Program-made: the position numbers and the translations under genes | Assembly (NCBI GenBank): GCA_036365515.1 | Contig: CM070873.1 | Coordinates: 227,679,876-227,743,875 of the forward strand | DNA from: Torymus aiolomorphi | Lineage: Eukaryota > Arthropoda > Insecta > Hymenoptera > Torymidae | Direction: 5' to 3' | DNA length: 64,000 nt | In this document: piece after piece, positions 21,690-31,808 of the stretch | Numbering within the stretch: the stretch's first letter is position 1 | Layout: each line of letters starts with the position of its first letter | Notes under the pieces: generated by a model | What the model was told of the DNA's origin: nothing | The model's input: only the letters and a program-made list of their open reading frames with translations | Databases searched by the model: none

Positions 21690-22600
21690 TACTCGAAGGC
21701 GGTCAACTAATTTGTTAGGGCCATTTCAGACATTGAGTTCATATGCAGTTGCAATATTGCCTTACAATGACGAAACAACTTCTTCCTCCTCCTCCTCATC
21801 ACTAGGCCACAGTCTTTTTTTCCATTTACATCTTCAATTAATCAAGTCCTTATTTTTTATTTTATATTTGCATTGTTTTTCTTTCCAAAGTTTTGTAACG
21901 GATCACTGCGAGCATCCGAGCATTTGAATTCTCCCACAAGCGATGGCCCCTGTACGCGGCCGATTATATAAGCACAGGGTGCGCTGATTGTTTGCGCGAA
22001 TTGGGCAAGTGCGTGGTCTCTACAAGGACTCGCCCTCTTTCCGTCCGGGACCACCGACAAGGCAACAGCTCCTGCTCAACTCGATCCTCTTTGGGGTCGC
22101 CTTCCATCGAGTTCAAAGTCATCGATAAGAACCAAGCTGCGACAGTGGCCAGTTGCACCAGGAAAGTCAAACAGCGTACTTCTTGGGGAACTGGAAGAAA
22201 CGAAGGAGTTTGCTGCAGGGTCTCGGACGGAGAAGCCCTGCTGCGTATCGTAAATCGAAAGCTAAGTACTCATTATAAGTGCGAGCGTAGTTATTGGCAA
22301 ATCGATCCATTTCCGATCGTGCGCGATTTCAATTGTTAAATTTCATAATTATGGTGGGTTTTGTATATAGCGCAATATTTTAGTTTCAATTGTAATAATA
22401 GTGAGGGCACGTGTGCGAAATAATAGGTCGATGACCCGTATTAGAATTCGCGGAATTCCTTAGGGGATTAGTATAGACGAGCGACGGGAGATTATGTAAG
22501 TGTGCCTCTGTACAGTTTTATGTAACTATATTATTTTAATGTGTCTTAATATATGTTCCTTTATATCGTATGTATTGATTTCATTATTCATTTATATCCC
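21690..22600. other. GC-richer block with TATA-like site; possible solo LTR or promoter
   Basis: Between AT-rich flanks, 21900-22340 is GC-richer and contains GATTATATAAGC (about 21960), a good TATA box, followed by dense short open frames on both strands that do not resemble known proteins. It could be an LTR of an unidentified retroelement or a host promoter. I found no matching second LTR, so this is left open. Confidence 0.3.
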
Positions 22601-22779
22601 TATTAAAATTTTACAGTTTTCTCGATAAATTTTTATCGGTTGAGAAATCAGATGCACCTTTATTAAAATGATAAGCTTTGTAATAATTATCCACCTTATT
22701 GATAGTTTGCCCTAGAAAATGAGAGTCAATTTGTGAATTTTCTTGATTGATAGTTGTGAGATTTAGAGGATTGACCTTG

Positions 22780-23171
22780 ATGCAGGCGTGTTGTCTCGGA
22801 CTGAGAGCGAACGGTGCACGGAGGGAGGCAAAAGCCAGCCGTGAGCTGTCTGTGTCTGCGCGCCGGGGGGCGCTCGAGAGCGCAGGGCTCTGCTCTAATT
22901 GGAGCAGGAGTGCAGTTAAGTCGTTTGCTTGCACGGCTCCCTTGGAGCGCGGAGAGAGCTCCCAGGCAACGTGTGCGTGAGTGTGGTGATTGGCGAAGCA
23001 AAGCTCGACGCTAATCGAAGCAGAAGGCGAGCTGTATGTGCTCGCGCTTGGGCTCTGTGAGCGTGAGTGTGGAGTGACGGAGCAATAGTTCAACGTCACT
23101 CGGTGCAGGAGACGAGCTGTATGTGCTCGCGCTCAGGCTCTGCGAGCGTGAGTGTGGATTGACGGAGCAAT
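22780..23171. repeat. GC-rich tandem repeat (GAGCTGTATGTGCTCGCGCT)
   Basis: Units of about 70-110 bp contain GCGTGAGTGTGGAKTGACGGAGCAAT, given here as a degenerate word under 27 symbols, followed by TCAACGTCACTCGG and GAGCTGTATGTGCTCGC. Clear copies start at about 22970, 23060 and 23140, and one continues at 28969-29030 after the nested insertions. The open frames on both strands are a product of high GC. Confidence 0.7.
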
Positions 23172-24334
23172 TACGGAAGCGCCTACGCGCTACCTTGAGA
23201 CAATAAGCCAAAGCGTGATTTGTAAAAAAAAAGGGAAAGGCCTTACCCTTTTTGCAGTGCTATTGTTTAATTTTTTTTCTTAAAATTCGTTTTCTCACAT
23301 TAATTAGCGTGTACCTCTCAAATTTGAGGATATACTTCATCTTTTTAAGATAACTTATTAAGTTTTAGTACAAGTTTTTGTATATAAATCAAAAATATTA
23401 GAATTTAAGGTTATAATAAGGTGAAGATTGAAAAAGAGAAAGGCCTTGCCCTTTTTACGAGGGAAAAGCCGCAAAAGAGAAACGTCTTCAAGAGAATTGC
23501 TAAATGCGTTTCACAAATCTAAAGCGAATTCTAACAATTACTAAAATCAAGTTTTCAGTTTTCAAGTTCAGTTTTCAGTTTATGTCTAATTCTAACAAGT
23601 ATAAATGTATAAGTGAATCATTTTTATAAAAATTAAAATTTGAGGTTAGTTTCAATAATTGATAACGTGTTTTAATGTATTATTACAGATATGGATTCAA
23701 TCCATATCGGCGGCTTTTCCCTCGCAAAAAGGGCAAGGCCTTTCTCTTTTTCAATCTTCACCTTATTATAACCTTAAATTCGAATATTTTTGATTTATAT
23801 ACAAAAACTTGTATTAAAACTTCATAAGTTATCTTAAAAAGATGAAGTAAGGTGAAATGCCCTAAGTCGGAACAAGCTAAAAGTGATGCCTATACCTGGA
23901 CAGTTAAATTCTCATAGTAAAATAAATGTTTAAGCAGTAAGATAATTATTTTAAATATTCCAAGGTTTTAGCTAAAAGTAGGCGCGGTGAATATTGTTTA
24001 TTTATTTTATTTATTTATTAAACCAGAACAAAATTACATAGAGTAAAGTCCTCAGAGATAGATATTAACTACCTGTACGAGGGCTGGTACATGAATACTT
24101 AAGACTATACTTATACACTAAAGCTTATATACTAAGTATTAAATATTTAAACCTTAAACATTTAATATTGTCAATATAATTCTCAAAACTTAACGCAAGT
24201 AAAACAATATGTATACATTTGTTTATTATATATATTTTTTAGTTTATTTTTTAGTTCATGTTTCCTATTAACACTTTTGCAATAGAGCTTTTTTAAAATT
24301 TTCAATCTCACTGCCAAAGTTTGTATCACTTAAA

Positions 24335-25324
24335 TTAAAAGTTTGTTGATCCCTCTTGCGTATTTTTGGTAGGCGAACTCAGGCTGAGGTCTTGTTGTGA
24401 GTAGAATCTAGATCTTGTTGTTATCGATGTAAGTGAAGACGAACTTCCAAGCCTGGGTTTTGCCAGTATTAATTCAGTTCCGCCCACCTGAGTTTGTAAT
24501 GTAGTTGGTGATTTAGTTAACTCTTGCGTCCGTTTCTTGAAGTTATCTACCTTACCGAGGTATCTCGGTAAGTCAGGTTTTATTATATATTCAGTAGTGT
24601 TCATAGCCTTGTTTACCTTAGCATTCAAAATTTTGCATTCTTGTCTGTCAGTGGTAACATGATCAGTATTATAGTCGTTTCCAAATGTCTTATTTGAGAA
24701 GCTACAGTTGACGCAGCACTGTTTCTCTGATGTGCACTTTTCTGTTAGATGCGTTCCCGCACATTTTAAACAGGTTGGGCTGTTCTTACACCTTTGGCCA
24801 TTATGACCCAATCTACCACACTTATAACATGGTTTCACATTTATTATATCGTAAACTTTGCAATTCTGATAACCAACGAATAATCTGTCTTTATTTTCTT
24901 TAATATGTTTGTGCATTTCACCCGTTATTTGCATGATGACCGTTACTTTACTGTTTTTGTCATTGCCAGCTACGTATAATACGTTACCCTTTGTATCTAA
25001 ATTTGAAAAATTTCTTTGGTTTATGTCATTTTCGATTGCTTTTATATCAGACTTGAATTCATTTTCGATGCCAGTTATTCTTATGACAGGCTTACTAAGC
25101 TGTTCTTCTTCGACCTTGTAGAGGTGGTTGAGCTTGGCGTCTAGTAATCTTTTTGCTGTCTTGGCACTTTCCTCGTTCATGCATGTTATTGAAATTACAT
25201 CTTTACTTTTCATATCAATTTTTTTCGTTTGGATTGATTTTTCTTTAAGTAGATAGTGGAATACTTTTTCCTTTATCACAGATTTCTCTTCTTTGTCTTT
25301 TCTTGTCACTACAATTTTCGGCAC
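24335..25324 (-). CDS. LINE ORF1, C-terminal part: CCHC zinc knuckles
   Basis: 329 codons, opening at a non-ATG codon, so it probably continues from the preceding frame. An RRM-like region (about 10-150, with VFHYLLKEKSIQTKKI and VIRITGIENEF) is followed by zinc knuckles CYKCGRLGHNGQRC and CLKCAGTHLTEKC plus a third Cys cluster (CCVNCSF). This is the RNA-binding gag-like layout of Jockey/R1/CR1-type insect LINEs. The Ser/Thr-rich tail ends at 24335. It is not followed by endonuclease or reverse transcriptase. The clade cannot be fixed without those domains. Confidence 0.65.
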   Translation of the reverse strand: MPKIVVTRKDKEEKSVIKEKVFHYLLKEKSIQTKKIDMKSKDVISITCMNEESAKTAKRLLDAKLNHLYKVEEEQLSKPVIRITGIENEFKSDIKAIENDINQRNFSNLDTKGNVLYVAGNDKNSKVTVIMQITGEMHKHIKENKDRLFVGYQNCKVYDIINVKPCYKCGRLGHNGQRCKNSPTCLKCAGTHLTEKCTSEKQCCVNCSFSNKTFGNDYNTDHVTTDRQECKILNAKVNKAMNTTEYIIKPDLPRYLGKVDNFKKRTQELTKSPTTLQTQVGGTELILAKPRLGSSSSLTSITTRSRFYSQQDLSLSSPTKNTQEGSTNF

Positions 25325-25908
25325 TTTTTTGGATTGTGGTATGTGTATCTTTTTGACATTATATCTGCATATGTTTCCTTGTATTTACTCGGTCGTTCTT
25401 TTTCTTTCGTTAGAATTTCGTTTAAAAGCAGATTTTTATGTTTCAATTCAGTATTTAGTTCCCTAAGCAGCTGGTTTTCTGTTATTAGTGCACTTACTTT
25501 ATCACTGTCCTTGTCTTCGCATGTAGTCTCATCCAGCTCATCAACTTGCATTCTGTTTTCTTGAAGGAGGCCTTCATAGTTGATTTTAAGTTTACTGTAC
25601 TCTGATTCTATTTTCCTATAGTTTTTACTAAGATTCTCAATCGCTTTAGTTTTGGTTTGCAGATCTTCTTGTAGTTTTAGTAACACAACACGTGTGGGAT
25701 CTTGATTTGAGGTTATGCTCAAATCGTGTTCATCACAAACAACTAACACACTGTTTATGTATCTTACATTTTTTTTTCTATTAAAGTCACTTTTATGAAA
25801 AACATTGCAACACCATATACATACTACCGTTTTAACCGCTTGCGTATTGTGACATCGATAGTATATATCGGGAGGGACTGCCTCCGGTGGCAGCCCACTA
25901 TCCTCCAT
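25309..25908 (-). CDS. LINE ORF1, N-terminal part: Cys/His finger and coiled coil
   Basis: 199 codons starting at a true ATG. Residues about 19-62 hold a C-x-C/H-rich finger (YRCHN, VCIWCCNVFHK, VVCDEHD) resembling the PHD-like finger of some insect LINE ORF1 proteins. Residues 75-165 are a heptad-like coiled coil (KLQEDLQTKTKAIENL and LRELNTELKHKNLLL). The frame closes 16 bases after the next frame opens. The two read as one protein broken by a frameshift, or as a natural overlap. ORF1 proteins bind their RNA and form the retrotransposition particle. No reverse transcriptase follows. Confidence 0.6.
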   Translation of the reverse strand: MEDSGLPPEAVPPDIYYRCHNTQAVKTVVCIWCCNVFHKSDFNRKKNVRYINSVLVVCDEHDLSITSNQDPTRVVLLKLQEDLQTKTKAIENLSKNYRKIESEYSKLKINYEGLLQENRMQVDELDETTCEDKDSDKVSALITENQLLRELNTELKHKNLLLNEILTKEKERPSKYKETYADIMSKRYTYHNPKKCRKL

Positions 25909-26631
25909 CTTGGATTATCTGTTTGATTTAAATATTAATTTAAACTATAAAATAAATTAAAAGTTTACCTCCAAATCGCATTTAAAGTAGTCTACTTTCA
26001 TACAAATGATGTATTTTTTATAGCTTGACCTTTTATAAGAAAAAAGACATAATTTAACCCCAAAGTCAAAAAATAATGATCACAAATCAAAATATTCATA
26101 TTTTGAAATAAATTAGGACGTAAACAGAACTTAAATTATAATTATGTATTAAAATATTCCATGTCCAACTATAGAGCTATTTTGAAATACGAGTGCTCCA
26201 TACCGGGACACGACAGCAGTAGCTGTCCAACTATAGGTAAGTATTCGATACGCGCATTCCTTAAGTCGGACAGTGCAATCTACGCATGGCTTATCTACAG
26301 AAATAGTACAATTATTGAAGTAATTGTACGTAAATAGTAACTTAAATAAATTATTAATTAGTATGTATCTGAATAGTCTTGGCTAGTGCTGTAACAACTG
26401 TGAAAATTAGCAGCTTCAAAAACATAACCTCAAAAGTAGTTAGAAGGTAAGTGGTATTAAAACAGTAAGTGAAAGGAAATTATCTATGTCAAAATAACTC
26501 TTAACAAAAGTATTTTTTCAGATTATAAACTTATTTATATAAAATCTAATTTGTGATGTTAAGGATGCTATTCACTCCAAAACTCAACTTTTAACATTTA
26601 ATATATAGCCTACTTAAAATTCTTCATCAAT

Positions 26632-27852
26632 ATAATACATGAAATTTAAAAAAAAATAATAGATTGACATAGATAAAATTTTAAGATTAGTCCTAGTTAG
26701 CTTACAAATACTGTACAAAAGGGTAAAAAACTAGAATTCCTTCAAATTTTTCCAAGCGATGAAAAATAAAAGTCTACGGTGAACATACTTTTTCTTTAAT
26801 ATAAACTAATGAAAATGTTGTTGTGCTTTTGTAATGTAGCTTGAATTAGAAAATTGTCCTCTTTTTAAATAAATAAATAAAAAATAAATATTAATAAATA
26901 AATATTAATTTGAAATAAATATTTAAATATTTATTTAAAAAAGAGGACAATTTTATAATTTAAGTCGGTCTTACACCTGTAGGCCTTTCTGGCCAAAATT
27001 ACCTAAAAAAATGATAAAAAATATTATTATAATGAAATAATGAAAATATATTGTAAATTAACTTATTTTGAGCCAAGGCAGAGGTCCTTAAACTCATTTT
27101 ATCCTCAGTTATAGCATTTTCAAGAAAAAGAGCTGGTCGTAACCTTTCTCTGGGACCGCATGATGGATTTTCATGGGACAAAGTGCAAATTGTTCCTAAT
27201 TTATGTAGTTATGGGCCCAAGAGTTGCAATTTTAAGGTTTTTATGTAAGAGTACCTTTTCTATGCTAAAAACCCTAAAAATTAAAAAAAAATGGAAAAAA
27301 TTATTGCAAAAAAATCAGTTTTTGTCATGAAAAAGGTACTTTTACATAAAAACCTTAAAATTGCAACTCTTGGGCCCATAACTACACAAATTAGAAACAA
27401 TTTGCACTTTGTCCCATGAAAATCCATCATGCGGTCCCAGAGAAAGGTTACGACAAGCTGTTTTTCTTGAAAATGCTATAACTGAGGATAAAATGAGTTT
27501 AAGGACCTCTGCCTTGGCTCATTTTATTCAAAATAAGTTATATTTACAATATATTTTCATTATTTTATTAAAATAATATTTCTTACCATTTTTTTAAGTA
27601 ATTTTGGCTAGAAAGGCCTGTAGGTGTGAGACCGCCTTAAGCTACATTATAAAAGCACAACAACATTTTCTTTATTTTATATTAAAGAAAAAGTAGTGGT
27701 TCACCGTAGACTTTTATTTTTCATCGCTTCGAAGAATTGGAAGGAATTCTACTTTTTTAAACTTTTTTACAGTATTTGTAAGCTAACTAGAACTAATCTT
27801 AAAATTTTATCTATGTCAACCTATCATTTTGTTTGATATTTCATGTATTATA
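26632..27852. mobile_element. 1.2 kb palindrome (arms ~560 bp) inside the TA transposon
   Basis: The left arm from ATAATACATGAAAT and the right arm ending ATTTCATGTATTAT are inverted copies over about 560 bp. Examples are AACAACATTTTC, TGCACTTTGTCCCATGAAA and TGCGGTCCCAGAGAAAGG. They meet around a loop of about 100 bp near 27240-27340. The left arm alone is interrupted by a 115-bp MITE at 26845-26959. Open frames within are mirror shadows. This takes the place where a transposase would be expected. Confidence 0.9.
26845..26959. mobile_element. MITE F, AT-rich hairpin, TTAA-type
   Basis: A 115-bp hairpin with ends ATTAGAAAATTGTCCTCTTTT and its near complement. It is flanked by TTGA (26841-26844, a decayed TTAA) and TTAA (26960-26963). 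The opposite arm of the host palindrome has a single TTAA at the mirror position (27633-27650) and no insert, so the empty site is visible. Confidence 0.8.
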
Positions 27853-27979
27853 AAGTGAACGTAATAACAAGTATAACAGAACAGTTACCACTATCTGAAA
27901 GTAAGTATATTTCTATATATACTTATAGTTATTTCATTACTTAGAAAAGTATAAATTTATACCCATATTTTTGTTTTAG

Positions 27980-28119
27980 ATGCCAACACTTTAAACATAT
28001 TTAGTCATATGAAAGATAGTTTCCCTGTTCCTAGTTTAAAAATACCTAGAACGAAAAATAATAAAAATGATATACTTGGAGCCTCCGTTGTAGAAGATTT
28101 AATTGAATGTTTTGAATAA
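27980..28119 (+). pseudogene. Possible last exon of a transposase (pogo-like?), remnant
   Basis: After a good acceptor (TTTTTGTTTTAG) a 46-codon frame runs to a stop. It includes HMKDSFPVPSLKIPRTKN and ends ILGASVVEDLIECFE. The same frame after the stop is extremely Lys-rich with coiled-coil character. A short C-terminal exon in a TA-flanked transposon would fit a pogo/Tigger-type transposase tail, but catalytic domains are absent and the assignment is speculative. Confidence 0.3.
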
Positions 28120-29029
28120 AAGAGTAAGAAACCAGAGTTATAAAAGAAGAAAATTTGTCAAAAAAGCAGGAAGAGAGAGAGGAACAAAGAAAAAAAAGAA
28201 AAAGAACAAGAAATCAATAAACAGTTACAGAAAAGAAAAAAGATAATTAGCCAACAAATTAAACACATTAAGTTAAAAGTTAACGATAATGTAAAAAAAT
28301 AAGGTCTGAAACAATTAAAGAAAATTGAGATGAAATCAAGGAAGAGAAAACAAAATTATGCACACAATTAGACAACCTGGAGAAAAAACTATCATGTCTT
28401 GAAATGCTTGTTTTGCAACAAAAAATGCCAATTAAACAAAAAAGGATTTCAATTTTTGTTTATTTACTGTTAAATATTATATTTCGATGTATAACTGAAG
28501 TTAATGATTCAATAAAGTTCAATTTGCCAATATAATTGCATTTAAATTTAATTTGTCCCGGTATAGGTTGCACCTCTGTCCAGGTATTAGCGTAGTTTGA
28601 ATTCAATATGTCCAACTATAGGTTAGACTTATTTTTGTTAATACAATTAAAATATCAGTTGAAAAATGTTTTTTTTTTTTAATGAAAATTACTTTAAATA
28701 ATTTGAATATTGTGTTAAAGCTTTTAAAAAATAATTATGTTTCATTTAAAATGGCGAAATCCACGATAACAAAAAATGCTGTCCCGTTATAGGGTGTTTC
28801 ACCTTATATCCTCAAATTTGAGCGGTACACGCTAATTCATGTGAGAAAACGAATTTTAAGAAAAAAAATTAAACAATAGCACTCCAAAAAGGGCAAGGCC
28901 TTTCCCTTTTTTTTTTACAAATCACGCTTTGACTTATTGTCTCAAGATGGCGCGTAGGCGCGTCCGTAAGCAATAGCTCGACGTCAATTGGAGCAGGAGG
29001 CGAGCTGTATGTGCTCGCTGTGCTCGGCG

Positions 29030-29400
29030 TTCCTGCTGAGTACGCTGAGCAGAAAAATGCCCGCAGAGGCTGTTTCCCTCGTTGCTGGTCGCTGGGACCG
29101 TTCTTCAACCGCCGAGGCTTCTACGTTGCGTGGAGGGCGGACACTGCACGGACCCCTCCACGTCGACTCTGGAGCGAGTCTGGACGAGAGAAAGCTCGCC
29201 CACCTTAGTGATGGCCACACCACCCAGTTGTAAGGGAGGGATGCTCCGAAAAGACTTAGTTTTGGGGGTTTATCGGGGTTAGTCCCGTGAAGGACTAACC
29301 CAATAAAAAAATGCTCGGGGCCGAAGGCGCCCTAGCGTTTGACCGTTAGGTCGAGAGCGTCACCCGTGGCGCTCTGAGCCGGAATGAGTACTTCAATTAT
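29030..29400. other. GC-rich block, function unknown
   Basis: GC-rich DNA following the outer hairpin. It contains a hairpin TTAGTCC/GGACTAA (about 29278-29300) and GGGGCCGAAGGCGCCC (29319-29334). Short frames on both strands show no recognised domain. It could be the 5' or LTR part of the element that carries the next frame. Confidence 0.35.
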
Positions 29401-29410
29401 AATTAATTAA

Positions 29411-29908
29411 TCAATTAGCATTAATTATGCATATATCATGCTTCAATTTGGCTACCACTGCAGATTCTTTTCGCTCGGCAGTCTTATATTGCTCTCCCAT
29501 TACATTACTAGCATTTTTAATTTCAGAAAGGGCATCTTTCAATCCTGGAAATACTCTTGACGATTGTTCGAACATTGGTGAAATAAAATTATAAAATTTG
29601 TTACTCTTTAGTTTCCGAATCGACTCATTTGCGCAATATAGCTTTTTATGAGCATTCGAATGTACTATGATCATTCTATAATTTTCCAAATTAGCTGAAT
29701 TAATGCGATTTCCATTAGGATTTTTTCTAAACAGCAACTGTAATAAATCCTCAGTCAGTTGAAAAGTTGCACCACATACTTTCACGATGTTACCTTCAAA
29801 CTCTATTGGCGAATTACCAATCATAATAATATTTGCTTTTTTGTAAACACTGTATATATTATCAAGATACCTCTTTGAATTACTCCACCCCCCTCGAACC
29901 CTCTCCAC
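29411..29908 (-). CDS. Uncharacterised mobile-element-type protein, partial
   Basis: 165 codons on the minus strand without an ATG at the apparent start (GTG), so truncated or spliced at the 5' side. The fold-like region KANIIMIGNSPIEFEGNIVK, LLQLLFRKNP, ENYRMIIVHSNAHKKLY and KFYNFISPMFE resembles, from memory, a domain of unknown function (DUF8207-like) common in repeated uncharacterised arthropod proteins. The resemblance covers the display-strand motif, the short LLFRKNP block and the conserved NAH. The C-terminus is a Lys/Glu-rich helix. Function unknown; I cannot confirm the family without a search. Confidence 0.4.
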   Translation of the reverse strand: MERVRGGWSNSKRYLDNIYSVYKKANIIMIGNSPIEFEGNIVKVCGATFQLTEDLLQLLFRKNPNGNRINSANLENYRMIIVHSNAHKKLYCANESIRKLKSNKFYNFISPMFEQSSRVFPGLKDALSEIKNASNVMGEQYKTAERKESAVVAKLKHDICIINAN

Positions 29909-29965
29909 ATCCCCTCCACGCTCCTTCCATCGACCCCTCCATTTACCCCTCCACCTATCCCACCA
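29885..29965 (-). repeat. G-rich tract with quadruplex potential
   Basis: On the minus strand several GGAGGGG runs lie within about 80 bp, separated by 5-12 bases (GGTGGAGGGGTAAATGGAGG onward), as required for G-quadruplex formation. It lies immediately upstream of the preceding reading frame. Confidence 0.6.
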
Positions 29966-29999
29966 TACTTAATCCATTCCTCATATTACGCTAAAAATT

Positions 30000-30715
30000 T
30001 TATATAGTGTGTTTCCGAATTCGCTGGTAATGAATCAATAATCCGATTTTGAGAATTCAAAATGGCGGATCGATGATGGAGGACAAATATTGAAATATTA
30101 CTGGATCTTGTTGAAAAATATATGTACGGGATTTCTGGATTCGATGATTATGAATCTGAACTCAGATTTTCAGAATTCAAAATGGCGGATCGAAGATGGA
30201 GGCCAAATATTCAAATATTAATGGATTTTGCTGAAAATGGTATATTATGGATTTCAGGATTTTCTGATTAGGAATCTGAACGCAGATTTTGTAAATACAA
30301 AATGGCGGACAAAAATTTAAATATTACTGGATTATGCTGAAAATTGTATGTAGGCGTATCTGGATTCGCTGATTACGAATTTGAACTCATATTTTGCCAA
30401 ATCAAAATAGCGGCTAAATATTGAAACATTGCTGAATTTTGCAATTGTATATGGGGGATTTCTGCATTTGCATGATGACGAATCTGAATTCAGGTTATAA
30501 AAATTCAAAATGGCAGATCGAAGATGGCGACTAAATATTAAAATATTATTGGATTTTGCTGCAAATTGTATATAGGCCGGTGTTACTGTATTCGCTTGTT
30601 ACGAATCTCAACTCCGATTTAGACAATTAAAACTGACGGACCCAAGATGGGTACCAAGAATTGAAATTTTACTTGATTTTCCTAAAAATTATATATAGGG
30701 GGTTTCCGAATTCGC
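30000..30715. repeat. ~118-bp tandem satellite (AATTCAAAATGGCGGATCGA)
   Basis: About six units with AATTCAAAATGGCGGATCGA, GATGGAGGACAAATATTGAA and GGGATTTCTGGATTCG spaced roughly 118 bp. Several units have small deletions. Noncoding. From 30715 to 31140 I see only AT-rich DNA. Confidence 0.85.
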
Positions 30716-31139
30716 TTAATAACTTTTCTAATCTACCTTCATATCTTATACAATATATAAATGTTTACGTATCATCTATTTTGTATTTAAAGTAAAATAA
30801 CTGTTTGTTTATGTAAAAAAATCTGCTAATGTTATAAATAAAAAATAATTGCGAAGCTACAAAAACAATTAATGATATTATCATATAGCAGTCTTATAGT
30901 AGAACTAATTTAAAGCTTTAATAATCAATTTCTAGTACCAAAAAATGAAAATACTTATAATATGCTCTGAAAAAAAATAAAAAAAATATGAATTAAAAGC
31001 TTTGTTTTAAGATTTAATTGTTCAAAAAATTATCTATCCCTTTAGTATTTATGTAATTTGTCTTTTTAATAATAATCTTTGAAAGTATAAAATAAGGTAT
31101 GTATATAAGTTTTTCCTGCAAACTGAAAACATAAAAAGA

Positions 31140-31800
31140 ATGATCCCGATAAGCTCACTCTGAAAAAAAGTATTCATAAAGAATTTTCTAATGTCCGCAA
31201 TAAATAAAAACTTATTGTATTCAAAAAGTATTCATAAAGTAATCTTAATGAACAAATTTTTAAAAATATAAAATGGTATCAACCGTAAGCAAAGCATTTT
31301 GTAATTGTAATAAAAGGATTCATAAAGTATTCATTATGAACAAAATTATGAAATACAAAGTGGCTTCAACCATAACCGAGGTATTTCATGATCACAGTAA
31401 AAGTATTCATAAACTTCAAAAGGTTATTGCTCTCCCAAGCTGCTCGCGTTCAATGATAATTTTTATTGAGGGTGTAGTGAATTCATACACCATAGATCCT
31501 TTCGAGCATCATAAATTTATTGATACACCGACGTTTCGGGAGTATAATTAACTCCCCTTATCAAGGCTAAACACAATGAACATACAAAAAATATTAAACA
31601 TAACGGCAATTATAAAATTTCTTGTCACATTAAAGAAAAAACTTTCTTTTCCCTTACCATTCGAGGTGGTATATCTAAGTATTCATAAAGTATTCTTTAT
31701 GAAGAAATTGATTAAAAACGAAATTATATCAAGTAAATAAGGTATTTCAAATTTTTAATAAAAGTATTCATAAAGTATTCTTTATGAATGCATTTTTATT
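31140..31800. repeat. AAGTATTCATAAAGTATTC repeat block
   Basis: AAGTATTCATAAAG recurs at least six times between 31170 and 31790, often paired with TTTATGAA so that short hairpins form. The 92-codon frame at 31273-31551 lies wholly within it and has no recognised domain. Confidence 0.65.
31524..31567 (-). ncRNA. Hammerhead-ribozyme-like motif, degenerate
   Basis: On the minus strand: CTTGATAAG, a GGGGAGT/ACTCCC stem with an 8-9 base loop, then CCCGAAACGTCGG. This is the order of a hammerhead core (CUGANGA, stem II, GAAAC) with the first box off consensus. The same layout occurs on the plus strand at 6031-6070. Such motifs are typical of Penelope-like elements; activity is doubtful. Confidence 0.4.
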
Positions 31801-31808
31801 ATCAATAC

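Larger units (their letters stand above)
24000..25980 (-). mobile_element. ORF1-only LINE (non-LTR retrotransposon) insertion
   Basis: Read on the minus strand, a gag-like ORF1 is followed by about 330 bp of 3' sequence ending in a (TAAA)n-type tail at about 24000. There is no endonuclease or reverse transcriptase frame between ORF1 and the tail. It is therefore either internally deleted or an ORF1-only derivative moved by a partner. The 5' end is placed near 25980 from the ORF1 start and is uncertain. No target duplication was identified. Confidence 0.6.
23850..28804. mobile_element. ~5 kb TA-flanked DNA transposon, internally rebuilt
   Basis: Inverted ends AGGTGAAATGCCCTA and, in reverse complement, AGGTGAAACACCCTA are flanked by TA (23848-23849 and 28805-28806). 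The other arm of the outer hairpin (23317-23346) supplies the unoccupied site, GGATATACTTC with a single TA at this point. A 14-bp motif TGTCCAACTATAGG and variants occurs in subterminal regions at 23889 (inverted), 26162, 26224, 28554, 28609 and 28780, as expected for transposase-binding sites. TA duplication suggests the Tc1/mariner/pogo superfamily. Transposase is reduced to a possible last exon at 27980-28119; the rest is replaced by a LINE and a palindrome. Confidence 0.8.
23172..28968. mobile_element. Outer hairpin element with 6-bp target duplication, later split
   Basis: Terminal repeats TACGGAAGCGCCTACGCGC (23172-23190) and, in reverse complement, TACGGACGCGCCTACGCGC (ending 28968) are flanked by AGCAAT at 23166-23171 and 28969-28974, a 6-bp duplication. 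The left arm (23172-23475) pairs with the right arm, which is now in two pieces (23700-23849 and 28805-28968). Shared words include AAAGGGCAAGGCCTTTCCC and CTCAAATTTGAGGATATAC. A 224-bp loop separates the arms. Without the 4957-bp insert and duplicated TA the element would be about 0.84 kb. Noncoding by itself. Confidence 0.85.

Noticed and set aside
21900..22520. Solo LTR of a Gypsy or Pao element
   Set aside because: A TATA-like site is present, but no matched LTR, target duplication or primer site was found, so it is only listed as a possibility.
22611..23211. Overlapping frames of up to 162 codons on both strands
   Set aside because: Caused by a GC-rich tandem repeat; no domain, no conserved start, and all frames on both strands are similarly open.
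26999..27181. Short frames in the 1.2 kb palindrome
   Set aside because: They are mirror copies within inverted arms, with no domain or start context.
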